Assembly: GCA_036971615.1 (NCBI GenBank)
Contig: JAYKKR010000029.1
Location: forward strand, 1-64,000
DNA: 64,000 nt
Reading direction: 5' to 3'
From: Amyloporia xantha
Lineage: Eukaryota > Basidiomycota > Agaricomycetes > Polyporales > Adustoporiaceae
This document shows, in pieces, positions 36,549 through 46,803 of the stretch. The notes under the pieces are model-generated. The model was not told the DNA's origin. It saw only the letters and a list, made by a program, of their open reading frames with translations, and made no database searches. Position 1 is the stretch's first letter; every line of letters begins with the position of its first letter. Position numbers and translations under genes: made by a program.

Positions 36549-38187
36549 ATAAGGATGTACTTAATTGTGCAAAGTTGTACAAAGATGTACAGAGATGTGT
36601 AAGAATGTACTTAGATGTACAGACATGTACAGACATGTGCAAGGATGCACGAGGATGTACTAAGTTGTGCAAAGTTGTACTAAAATGTACAAACATATAT
36701 GACAGGGAGAAATGAGGATGTACAGAGATGTAAAAGACTGTACAAGGATGCACAACAATGTACTAAGTTGCACAATCATGTACTAAGATGTACAAATATA
36801 TACAAATAGAATGTACTAAGTTGCACAGAGATGCACAAGAATGTACAAACACATATAACATATGTATACTATGGCAGATAGCTATGCAGAGATGTATATG
36901 TTCCAGCTTCCATTCTTAATCAATCCTATTTCAATCTTGCTTCAATCCTACTTCAATCCTACTTTAATACTATTTCAGTCCTATTTCAATCCTGTTTCAA
37001 TATTATTTAAATCTTATTCAAATCTTACATCAATCTTGTTCCAATCTTGTTTCAATCCTTTTTTGATGTTATTTTAATCCTATTTCAACATTTCCATCTT
37101 ATTTTCAATTCTATTCCAGTCTTGTTTCATCTTTATTTTTCAATCCTTTTTCTGTTTTATTTCAGTCTTGTTTTTATTCTTTTCTTTATCCTATGAGACT
37201 CAAATCTGAAGAGAAAGATTGAAAACATGTGGTCACAGCCTTATTTCTATCTTTCATGTCACAAGATTTTGAAAATACTGTGACACAGCTGTCACAATCC
37301 TTTTCAGTCCTTTTTCAATATTTCCCATCAATCCTATTTCAATTGTATTTCAACCTCACTTTCATCTTTTTGCCTGTAATATTGATGTCGCGACTATGAG
37401 TCGAGCGACAGAGGACAAACAAACCTAACGAGGCTGAGGGCGTTCGACTAGGATCTTATCGAAGCGACGATGAGCAAAGCTCGAATCAGAGGCTAGGGAC
37501 AAGATAGATAAATGTAAGTAAAGGTAAGTATGTACAGGCAAGCTTGGCTTACCTAGGGACAAGAGGTCGAAACTGAAGTCCCCAGGCAGAGGCGTACTAC
37601 TTATATACTACCAGAGTTCAGGGCAGGCTATCTACATGGTTCGTGCGCAAGTGGTCTGTGCGCAGCCTGAGTAAGCAGGCTATGAGTCATAAGTGATGTC
37701 GTGAGCGGAGCCCGGTCGGGGCCCGAGGTCGGCCGGCACCGTGCTTAAGTAAACGTCTGTAAAGGGAAGGCGGGACGGAGTCCGTGGGAAAGGGACATGT
37801 GACCTGTAATGGTTGACGCGTCTAAGTCTATGAACAGGGAGCTCGCTGTGTTCGTGTATAGTAGAATGGCCGTTCGAATAAGAGGGGAAAATAACGATGA
37901 GTAAAGGGAGAAAATCGTCCGTATATAGAAAGGAAGAAACGCTCGATGTCAACTCGTGACAATTGAAGACAGATTGATACAAGACAGATAAGGTGGGTTT
38001 CAGTCTTTTCTTCAATCTTATTTCAATCTGTTCATGATATCTTTTCAATCTTCTTTTCTGTCTTTTAATCAATCTTATCTTGGTATTTTATCAGTGTTAA
38101 GGTGCTAAAGATGGTAAACCACTTTAAACTCTTTTTTCAATTTTTTTTCAATCTTTCGCACAAAAAGATTAATACCCACATCCAGTG
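36549..38187 (-). repeat. Right arm of foldback element (split by solo LTR)
   Basis: Inverse copy of the left arm, 1,058 bp once the inserted LTR (37386-37961) and one copy of its ATTGA duplication are removed. Confidence 0.85.
37386..37961 (-). repeat. Solo LTR inserted in the foldback arm
   Basis: 576 bp, starting TGTCGCGACT and ending CTCGTGACA (TG...CA), flanked by ATTGA at 37381-37385 and 37962-37966. The uninterrupted target is visible in the left arm, which confirms the boundaries exactly. Read on the minus strand it has a TATATAA box (complement of 37601-37607) followed by a pyrimidine-rich stretch, as expected of an LTR promoter. No internal retrotransposon sequence remains, so LTR-LTR recombination is the likely origin. 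The element class (gypsy or copia) cannot be told from the LTR alone. Confidence 0.85.
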
Positions 38188-38357
38188 TACGTGAAAATGT
38201 CACGAGGAGTAAGTAATGTGCTGCTTAAAATCCCCAATCCCCTTGGAATGCCACAATGGCACATTTACACTGTATGAATGTGACAAGAAAGAGATAAAGA
38301 TGTGGCTTACCCAGTGGTGGGTCAACTGGAAACACCAGCTCTGCCAGTGGGGCCCAT

Positions 38358-38550
38358 CAGGAAATGTCAAATCTGTCTTATTGTACTTATTTGTCTTATA
38401 TAAGGCAATAAGTGAACTAAGCTGAAAATAAGACGATCCCTTTACTTAAAACTGTCCTTAAACTGTCTTAAACAGGTCTTAATTTCCTTAAATGGGACAA
38501 TAAGTACAGCTAAGTGCAATTAAGCAAATAGGTAAATTTGACATTTGCTG
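38358..38550. repeat. Short TTAAG-rich inverted-repeat element (C)
   Basis: The left end CAGGAAATGTCAAATCTGTC is mirrored at the right by a stretch whose inverse begins CAGCAAATGTCAAATTTACC. About 190 bp, AT-rich, with several CTTAA motifs. It looks like a MITE related to the two larger elements at 38970 and 40484. No target duplication could be fixed. Confidence 0.55.
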
Positions 38551-38969
38551 ATAGGCTGGTTCTTCAGGCATTGTGATTGGCAGGGCAAGGTAGTTTTCAG
38601 AGAGGATCTTGGGAGGTAGAGATGGTTCAGTAGGCCATCAGGAAAACTCCATATGTTTCTTATTGACCTGAGCAGTTTTTATCTTCTTATCTAAGACAGC
38701 TAAGAATAATCCATTTTCTTAGCTATCTCTTAACTTTTCTCTTAAGGTTCTTGCTTAAGAAAATTAAGAAACTAAGCAGGCTGTCATGGGTTTGCTAGCT
38801 GGTGACTTGATCACTACCAATGTTCCCTAATCCTTATGGATGGGGGCCACAGGGAGGGTAGCAGCAGAGCAGCACTTGACAGATGAAGTAAGTAATGCAA
38901 TGTATTTATGGAATAGAAGGTATATATAAATTGTCTTGAGCAGGCTGAGTAATGAGCAGCAGGGCTGCA

Positions 38970-39767
38970 TCAGAAAGATCTCAAATTCACTTTGTCTACT
39001 TAGGCTGTCTTAAGTTGTCTTATTGTTTTAATGTTTTAGTTAAGACCTTCAAGAACATCTAAAACTAATTTAAGAATAGATGTTGGCTTAGAAATGTGAG
39101 AAATGTGTTCTTTGATTCTGAGAGTTCTTAAATTGACATTTAGGTACACTAAGACACTCTAAGGAAAGTTGGGATTTGCTTATATGGTGGGCAGCAAGAT
39201 AATATGGTCATCAGGTTATCCAATATGGGACAAACAAAATGTACTGAGCAGGGCAGGCAAGCAAGCAGCAGGGCAATTGTAGCTGCCATGAGTTGATATT
39301 GAGTGTCTTTGTTCCTTTCTACGTTACTATTCTCTCCTTTCACTTTCTTTCTATCTTATATATATAATACCGGTGGCTGCCACAAGCTCATTAATTATTG
39401 CTAATACACAACAAATGGATCACAACACCTCATTAACTCATACTTACATGTTGACCATTACAGGTCCACAGGTCACATATCTACCTATTATACTTGGATG
39501 TTTCTCCATCATCAATAGCCTGGACTCTAACCAAGCCCTGCTGATGCATCAGCCCCTTACATTAGCAAAATTGCAGAAATTGCAGCTTTACTTGGAGTGT
39601 CTTGATGTACTTGAATAGTAAATTAAGAACACTTAAAAACTGTTTAAGGCATTTTTAAGCTGAGCTCTATTCTTAAATTTGTCTTAAATGTTCTTGAAGG
39701 TCTCAAATATGACCATAAGACAACTTAAGGCAGTTTAAGTACATGAAGTAAAAGTGAGATTTTCCTA
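38970..39767. repeat. TTAAG-rich inverted-repeat element (A)
   Basis: The ends are imperfect inverted repeats of more than 100 bp. Both contain, in opposite orientation, CTTAAGTTGTCTTAT, then AAGACCTTCAAGAACAT, then AATTTAAGAATAG. The middle (39180-39590) holds no supported gene; an 81-codon frame at 39373-39618 is unrecognised. Probably a non-autonomous DNA element. Confidence 0.6.
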
Positions 39768-40164
39768 ATGCTAGTAATGCTGTGTGCATGGACTATCAGC
39801 CACTTGAACCTCTGTAGTATTTAAGTCCAACTATAGCTATCTGGCTATCTGCTATCTGGAACCTTCAATTGTGACCTCTTATCCCTAGATGAGCATAGCA
39901 CCGCAAAAAATCATCGTTTCGCAGGCAGCGAAAATGATAAGATAGGTGCATGAAAGGCATGGCTTCATATAAATAACCCCTTTCGCACACTTATCTTACC
40001 GTTTTCACTGCCTATGAAACGGTAATTTATTTGCAGTGTAGCTTCCCTGTGCATACTTATATTTGTATATTTACTGAAACCAATATATAGTTTGTTCATA
40101 GCCTCAGATTCAATCATCACTCGTCCAAGACCCAATTGAACACCCTTGGACCTTTAGATCTATA

Positions 40165-40439
40165 CACTGGACGCGGTTTAGAATATTTCTGACAAGTATA
40201 TTCTAAAGATATTCTAAACATAGTCAGAATAAGTTTTGCCCTTTACAGCAAACAAAATCCTAATATTTTTCAATTGATATCCTAATCTTTCGAGCACATT
40301 TACAATATCTTCTAGCCTATACAAAATATTTTCCATATTTTCCAAATACTCAAGAGTCGATTATGCTAAAAGTATTTTGACTTACTTTACAATATTTTCA
40401 CCATATCTCACTGGAAAATATTCTAAACCGCATCCAGTG
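40165..40439. mobile_element. CACTGG-type MITE, copy 2
   Basis: 275 bp with terminal inverted repeats CACTGGACGCGGTTTAGAAT at the left and CACTGGATGCGGTTTAGAAT as the inverse of the right end. Flanked by ATA on both sides (40162-40164, 40440-40442). Internal landmarks shared with copy 1 include TTTACAGCAAACAAAATCCT and CAATTGATAT. The two copies differ at many positions, so they are not very recent duplicates of each other. Confidence 0.82.
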
Positions 40440-40483
40440 ATACTTCCCTTGTCACTTAACTCTTAAGTCATGAAACATATTAT

Positions 40484-41380
40484 GCAAATCTCACTTTTAA
40501 TTTGAATACTTAGCCTGTCTTGAATTGTATTTTGATCATATTTAAGACCTTCAGGAACATTTAAGACAAGTTTAAAAAAAGAGCTTCAACATGCCTCAAA
40601 TGGTTCTTAGTGTGTTGAATTTGCCATTCAAGTACACTAATACACTAAGGCACTCTATTCGAAGTTGGGCTTTTGCTGATTAGTGTGCTGTTATAAAAAG
40701 ACTTAGATGACACTGGAAAAGGCTCAACAAGCAATAATGGCCATCAGGTAACATATCATTTTTGTTGGGCTAGTTACTTATCATCTCTTCTTCTGTTGCT
40801 TAATCCTGTTCTTAGCATTTTCTTAGTTATTTTAATTCTATGAGAGATTTCTACAGACCATTATGGCTGATCATTGGATCATTATCACTAAACATAAGAC
40901 ATCAAGATGTGCAAGATGAGTCTGTTAAGGAAAAGTTTGGTTTTTCTACTGCTATGTTGATCAGTATAAGGAATAGACAGCCATTAAGACAAAACTAGTG
41001 AATTAGTACACTGTTAGTAACTTTACCTTACTGTGACATGGTCTTCAATGTCTTAAATTTGCAAATTTGCAAATTTCTGTCTCAGGGTGCTGATCATCAT
41101 TGAGAGCATCAACACTGGCACTGGACACTGGACCTTGCAAAATTGGACTAAATAGCTTGGCAGAATGTTGAACTTATCAGCAGAATCTGAAAATCTCCAC
41201 TTCACTCGGAGTGTATTAGTGTACTGCAATGTTATTTTAAGAATTCTAAGAACTAAATAAGACATCTTGGAGTTAACCTCTACTCTTAAATTTGTCTTAA
41301 ATGTCCTTGAAGGTCTCAATCAAAGCTATAAGACAAGTTAAGAGAGCCTAAGTAGGCTAAGTAGAGTTGGCACTTTGCTG
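40484..41380. repeat. TTAAG-rich inverted-repeat element (B)
   Basis: The ends share, in inverse orientation, TACTTAG, TTAAGACCTTCAGGAACATT / GAGACCTTCAAGGACATT and TTTAAGACAA motifs with element A. Terminal stretches are similar to GCAAATCTCAC / GCAAAGTGCCAAC. It lies directly after MITE copy 2. Non-coding; probably the same family as element A. Confidence 0.6.
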
Positions 41381-41412
41381 TTGAATGTAGATGGTATGGT
41401 TACATATATTGG

Positions 41413-41500
41413 CTTAATCCAATGGTGTCAACCTGTTCAATATTCACTTAATCCAATGGTGTCAACCTGTTCAATATTTGCTTAATCCAATGATGTTAAT
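41413..41500 (+). repeat. 34-bp tandem repeat, about 2.6 units
   Basis: Two nearly perfect units at 41413-41446 and 41447-41480, each beginning CTTAATCCAATGGTGTCAAC, and a partial diverged third unit (CTTAATCCAATGATGTTAAT). Confidence 0.85.
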
Positions 41501-41990
41501 CTATCAATAAGTCTTATTATTATAGCCTGAAGATCGCTCATATAAGACTTAAGTTTACACCTGTTTAATGTTGGTTGAACACACGCGGCATCGCCGCGTT
41601 GACCACACGGGGGGAATTAGTATTCAGATACGACTTGACGCTTCTTAATAAAGAGATCGTCGTCACCGCATATCCCCCCGAAATATTACTATTCAAAATA
41701 CATACAGGATAAGAGCAAGAAGAGCAGAAACGTAGTGAATGGTGCAATTACTGTGGCGTATCGCAGTGACTAAGAAGACAATATACGCCGATAAGCCCGC
41801 TTTACCAAAGAAATAATGCCACCGTCAAGGGAATCATTGATTAAATTCCAACTCAAAGTCATGAGCATAATAATCACAATCGATAAGGAAAAGGACATCT
41901 CTCGTTTAGATCCTTGTCTAAGCGGACCGCGAGGAGCGCCTGTGAAAATCACTTGAATAGAGCACAAACAGATGCATAAATAGCACTCAC

Positions 41991-43379
41991 CAGTCTTGCA
42001 ATCCATAGTTTAATATCAGTATGGCCGAAAGTCGACCCAGCAGTGACGATCATAGGCCCTTGTGTACTCCGATACGTCTGTATAAAATGAGTACGTATAT
42101 CACAATCACGCCACATGACAAAGACTTACATGAACACATTGAACAAGATTTCCGGCTATTTACAAAATGAAATATTACCGCCCATTCCGCATCAAAATCT
42201 AGGGACCTTACCTCCCGCATGACACAGAGTTTCCACAAGTAAGCCGGTTGCTGAATCGAATATACGAATCGCGCCGTCGTCTCCGCCTACTACAATGCGA
42301 GACTCGTGCACCGCAGCTTGCATTGGAAAATTACGCAATATGCCGTACTTAATGGAATGGACCAATTCCAAAGAAGGAAATCGATACTGATCGACCCCAT
42401 CGACGAGATTCGTCACTACTAAAGTCGACTCATCCGCAGACAATGCCAAGTGACCACTGATTTTTTTAATGACAAAGCATAAAGACAATGAAGCCACTCA
42501 CATTCTTGTGGAGAGGCGTTTTGACCATTTCATCGTCCAAGGCTCGATTGAATAGCAAACCCTGCGCTACAACATGAACAAGTCGAAATAGCACTAATGA
42601 ATAAAACATACAGTTCGTGAGACTCTAAATAGCCAACGAGAACGCTAGATCCGTCGTCACAAAATTGAATAACGCGGCCAATATATGGCCTCTTGGACGG
42701 ACCACAGTCCAACGCAGTGATATCCCCTGATACGACGTCAAGCAAAGAATCGCGGATCTTGGAATGCATACCTGCTGAATTCAGTTTCCATACTTTAGCT
42801 TCTCCACTACCTAAGCTGGCAATTCTCCCGAATCGGGAGTTGTACCGAACATCTTCAACCGTCTCGTCGTGCGCGTCTGTGATCGAAGAGAACTCGTATT
42901 TTCCCTACGTATACAGAATGCATGAAGGGCGTCACTCTCAGCGACCACGAACAAGACAGAAACATACCTCGTATTCCTTTTCCTGATAGACCTGCAACGT
43001 CCCATCCGAACATCCTAAAACAAACGCACGCTTCTTTCCCTCTTCTGAGTCCACCCAAGCGGCACAGCTCACCGCCCCATGGAAAGGCCGATGAACCTCT
43101 TGAATGATCTCACCCGTAGTCATATTCCAGATGACAAGCAGCGCGTCGTCGCCTGTCTTATTGTTAAATGGTGCTTGCCTGCTAAGATAAAGTCCGACAT
43201 ACCCCCTGAGAGTAGGAATCGCCCGTCAAGGCTCACCGTTACGACGTTCACACTTCCAGTGTGGCGCTTCAAAGTGTTCAATAATTCAAACCTTACATCA
43301 TCATTAGTAAAGATCTGAGACCAGATAATGAAACTTACATAGTGAGCAAGTCCTTGCTGCTACCTCGAGTAACGGGCAT
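41991..43379 (-). CDS. WD40-repeat protein, nine exons
   Basis: A clean multi-exon gene. ATG at 43379; exons 43379-43339, 43291-43203, 43152-42968, 42904-42772, 42726-42612, 42561-42502, 42456-42212, 42155-42130 and 42077-41991. Introns are 45-63 bp and total coding is 981 nt (327 codons) without a stop. WD-like repeats are visible: LKRHTGSVNVVTVSLDGRFL then LLVIWNMTTGE; FHGAVSCAAW then VLGCSDGTLQVY; DAHDETVEDV then EAKVWKL; ALSADESTLVVTNLVDGVDQ; ESRIVVGGDDGAIRIFDSAT; and MIVTAGSTFGHTDIKLW. The fold is probably a beta-propeller; partner and role are unknown. After a donor at 41990, a downstream frame (41952-41770) encodes a hydrophobic helix (SFSLSIVIIMLMTLSW), but it joins out of frame with the acceptor I can see. 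The C-terminus is therefore uncertain: either a short non-membrane end or a membrane anchor with one base missing. Confidence 0.8.
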
Positions 43380-43499
43380 CCATGCGACCACAAGACTTTA
43401 TAGATGATGCCTGCTTTTTGTGAAGTCCTTCAATAGACGTCGACCAACAATTGTAGTTCCTGTCGCCTACCGACCAAATAACATAACTGACACTATGTT

Positions 43500-43625
43500 T
43501 TTGTTACAATTCCTATCCTTCTCGGCTGTCCCATTTCTTTTCGTGTTATTGTCTATTTCGATTCGTGTTATTGTCTAGTTCTATCCATGTTTATTGTTTA
43601 GTTCTATTCGCATTATAGTTATAGT
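43500..43625 (+). repeat. Degenerate short tandem repeat near the WD40 gene promoter
   Basis: Several imperfect units of about 22-25 bp containing GTTATTGTCTA followed by GTTCTAT or TTCGATT. It lies upstream of the minus-strand WD40 gene start. Confidence 0.5.
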
Positions 43626-43633
43626 GTACAGCC

Positions 43634-43671
43634 GCTCGCCCACTTGCCATCGGGGGTGCAAGTGGGCGAGC
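43634..43671. repeat. Perfect 14-bp inverted repeat (hairpin)
   Basis: GCTCGCCCACTTGC at 43634-43647 and its exact inverse at 43658-43671, separated by a 10-bp loop. It is GC-rich in an AT-richer setting, about 250 bp upstream of the WD40 gene. Further inverse matches nearby (TTTAGGGCAGG / CCTGCCCTAAA, 43733-43821) suggest it may be the tip of a small decayed inverted-repeat element rather than a terminator. Confidence 0.6.
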
Positions 43672-44323
43672 AGAAGAAACACAAGACCCATCACCCTGGG
43701 GCATATATGCGCCCCAAGTTTAGGGTGGGTGCTTTAGGGCAGGGGCACATCACGAGACTCGGTCAGATATCGGTCAACCTCGGACCGTGTCCCGCGCCAC
43801 CATACCAGACCTGCCCTAAACCTCTTGCCCTGAAGTGTCCTGGTACTCTATCGCCCCGGCTGACGAGTACGCTTTGGTCTTCCTTCCACGCGTCCCAGCA
43901 TCATGCTGTACTTATGAGCTATACGATGCTAGTTACTAGAATAGAATACAATACAATACAATATACAATTAGTGCCGTATGAAGCACAAACTAGTACAAG
44001 TATCAAATCCGTATAGATCAAAGAAACAAAGGCGTCCCAATACTGATCACAACGTAGGATATACCGACCTCGCCCTTGCATCAACGTCGTTACAACTTTG
44101 TCTTGTTCGTCTAGCCTAGACAAATGCAGGTATGGGCGTATGTCCTCCCCTTGTACTAATTTTTTCCAGCGCGCGGTGATTACGATGCAGGATACTGTCA
44201 GGCACGTAGTCCCTTGTATCTGTTCTCTTACAGGTATGGGCATTTTTCTCATTTGTTCTCGATGAATGGTTCGTATATAAGTGCTGTTACCAGTGAGTGC
44301 TGTTACGCACATCGCAATTGACT

Positions 44324-44991
44324 ATGCCTAAAGTGAAATCAGCACGAACCCATCGCATTCAGCGTCACCTCAAGCCTGTCGCTCTACGCTTCGAGTTCTC
44401 CGAGGAGCGTCTCATTACTCCTCCGCCTTCCTCCATGCGCCTGGAGTATCCAATTAAGCCCCCCGCAGCGAATCCGCCGTCCGCCGATAAGCCTCCCGCA
44501 GCGAATCCACCGTCCGCCGAAGTTCCCCCTACTGTCCGTGAAGATGATAGTGATGCAGCGAAGATTCCTAAACCTCCGGGGGAAGTTACTCGGATATCAA
44601 GAAACGGTTATAATCTCTTCAACATTCTCAAATGGGATCGCACTGAATACGATGCTGTCTCTGTAAGTACATCCCGATCATGGTCCCGATCTCGACTGAA
44701 ACCGATTGGCTTCATAGAACACGATCGTCCTGTTAGCGCAGAAGCATCTTGACATCGCTAGTTTCTCGAAACAGCAACCCGATGCGCTGCGAACTGTATA
44801 CGAAGAGGTGAGAATCGACGTATGGTTTCTTTAAATGACCTGTTTAAGAATTCGTCCAGGCCGCCAAAATGCATCCTACTCTACTCAAATATGCGGACAA
44901 CTGGGTTACGGCTGACTTCTTGCGCGTTCATCTCAAGAACAAGTCGGCCTGTCGTGAACCTGCTAAGAAGGCTTGTGGGACCAACGGGTGA
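44324..44991 (+). CDS. Hypothetical protein, three exons, intact
   Basis: ATG at 44324; exons 44324-44662, 44718-44807 and 44860-44991 (186 codons), all joined in phase 0 by short GT-AG introns. The N-terminal third is Pro/Ala-rich with two near copies of a KPPAANPPSA unit. The C-terminal part is ordered: NGYNLFNILKWDRTEYDAVS, QKHLDIASFSKQQPDALRTV, then HPTLLKYADNW and FLRVHLKNKSACR. This resembles a family of unknown function that I recall as expanded in Agaricomycete genomes. No catalytic motif, signal peptide or membrane helix is visible. It lies 1.8 kb outside the CACTA element. Confidence 0.65.
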
Positions 44992-46770
44992 TAATTATTT
45001 ATTCATCCTGCATCAATTCCTGCTCATGTGCTTATAGAATCTGATTTGCGTGCATAGTCAGGCTGTTTTGAATAACGTACCCACTGAGTGGCGGATAAGT
45101 GGGCCGGTCAGTGGGCCGGTCAGTGGGCCGGTGCATGTATCTGTGTGACGGAGTTTAATTATGCTCGGAGATGTGGCGTAGTGACATATGCGAGAAACGT
45201 AAATCATATTTATTGCTACATATCGTACCGGAACATATTCTAAACATCTCCAATGACGGCGTGTAAACTATGTAATTCAATTTGATTACATGTCAAGTTG
45301 AGATTACTTTATATGATCTCTGCCTGACGCAAATGCATTAACATATTTTTCATATTCCTGTGAATCTTTTAGTCAGCCAGAAGCTAATGCACAAAGGTTA
45401 ATTATCTCTAACAATCTAAATTTGAATGTTGTTCCTTTATTTGAGATGAGAACATAATTTCGAGCATAGTCTGTATTTGCTTATGGATATATTCTAGCTA
45501 CGTCTGCGTAAGTACTTGTCACAATTTGTCATAAGGTTTGTTCAGCATATGTGGCAATAAGTAAGGGGTCCGTGCCTGCAGTGAGTATTCATTGTGCGAA
45601 AAAACCAATGCAGGGATGTTGGGCCTAAGGCAATCTCAACACAGTCTGATGTCGTGAACAGACAGTCCTGCGCGTCGGTCTGTCACGTTCTTTAGCCTCT
45701 ACAGCTCATAGTCGTCAGCCTGAGCTCATCTTCGTGTCGAACGGATACCAATGTCGTCATACGAGAGCTGAGAGATAGAGGAGCATATGCACGAGATGAT
45801 GGACTGGTTGTCAAAAGGAACACAGGCGGAGCAGGAACGCGGAGACGGTCTCGATGTACCCAGAAAGCGTATTCGCGCCATTCGTATGTGTTATTGCTTT
45901 GACCCGTGCGTGTGCGCACGGTAGCGTATGAGAGCCACGGCAACGGACAGTTCGGTTGTGGAGATTCCTGCAGCGGGCCTGCGTGGTTGGGGTGAGGACG
46001 CGTCAACGGACTGACCATGACCGAGAAGATCATCTGCAATCGCTCGGTAGCCTTTGGCTTCCACCTTCAGACATTCCTGGAATTTGAATAGCAGTAGTGA
46101 TTGGAGACAGAGTCGCGTGCGGAGTCAACGGACTGTGATCTTGTGCACGCCCCAGCCCTAGTTTATGACATGACAGTAAGATGTGCTGCTGCAGACTAGG
46201 TGAATGGCAACGCTAGGCATACCACGAGTATTCATGCGACGTAGCACCCAAGCGTGCTGGCTCCAAGGAGGCAGCACTTCATGTTTGGGCCCTTCTCGAG
46301 ATCCAGCGCCGGAGAGATCTACCACCGCATAAGGTTGAGATCCAGAGCGACAGCCTGGTCTGTGAGTGTATCATAGAGCGTCGTAGAGGACGAACATTCA
46401 GCACAAGTCAACGATAGAACCAAGGGCACCTCCTCGAGTACACTATCGGGTCGGATTCCGCCTTCCTCGACCCAAGCTTGCCCTGCACGTTTTCATGCGA
46501 GCTTACCACAGCGACTTTCTCAGTGGTCGTCATGACAGTGGTCTTGCCATGGTACTATCCAGGATAGTCAATTAGATATACATTGCAGAGCTCAGAGCGA
46601 CAGGTACATACATGTAACACGAGAGCTGATGTCGATGGAAATTTACACCAGGTCTGCGCCCAAGGGCAACGAGAGTATGGCTGCGAATTATTTAAGTAGG
46701 ACATACGGCAGACGCCGGGGTCTGAGATCTGACCAGTGACCACCCACCGTCTTTCGAGATGTTGGTCCTC
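44992..46770. other. No gene supported; small 12-bp tandem repeat
   Basis: About 1.8 kb between the small intact gene and the CACTA element. 45098-45132 holds three direct copies of a CAGTGGGCCGGT-like unit. A minus-strand frame at 45692-46039 is unrecognised. Nothing else is supported. Confidence 0.5.
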
Positions 46771-46803
46771 CACTGCACGAAATCCAAAATTACCCACGCT
46801 GGG
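46771..46803 (+). repeat. Left terminal inverted repeat of the CACTA element
   Basis: 33 bp, begins CACTG; differs from the inverse of the right end only at base 26 (C here, T there). Confidence 0.9.

Larger units (their letters stand above)
35359..38187. mobile_element. Foldback element with 1.06-kb inverted arms, containing a solo LTR
   Basis: Starts CACTGGATGTGGGTATTAAT and ends with the exact inverse; flanked by TAC on both sides (35356-35358, 38188-38190). The left arm is 35359-36417 (1,059 bp). The spacer is 36418-36548 (131 bp). The right arm is 36549-38187 and is interrupted by a solo LTR. Without the LTR and its duplicated 5 bp the element is about 2.25 kb. The arms appear nearly identical: I noticed one A-run difference near the outer ends, and identical peptides are predicted from both arms. 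The inner arms consist of short motifs repeated about every 10-12 bp (GATTGAAATA-like, then TTGTACATCT-like). Such arrays resemble the subterminal repeats bound by CACTA transposase partners. No transposase is encoded. Confidence 0.85.

Noticed and set aside
36213..36753. Two long open frames giving almost the same peptide on opposite strands
   Set aside because: They are the inverted arms of the foldback element read in mirror image; the peptide is just translated TGTACAT-type repeats.
37386..37961. Insert in the foldback arm as a TIR DNA transposon (imperfect inverted ends)
   Set aside because: TG...CA termini, 5-bp duplication, TATA box and 576-bp length fit a solo LTR better.
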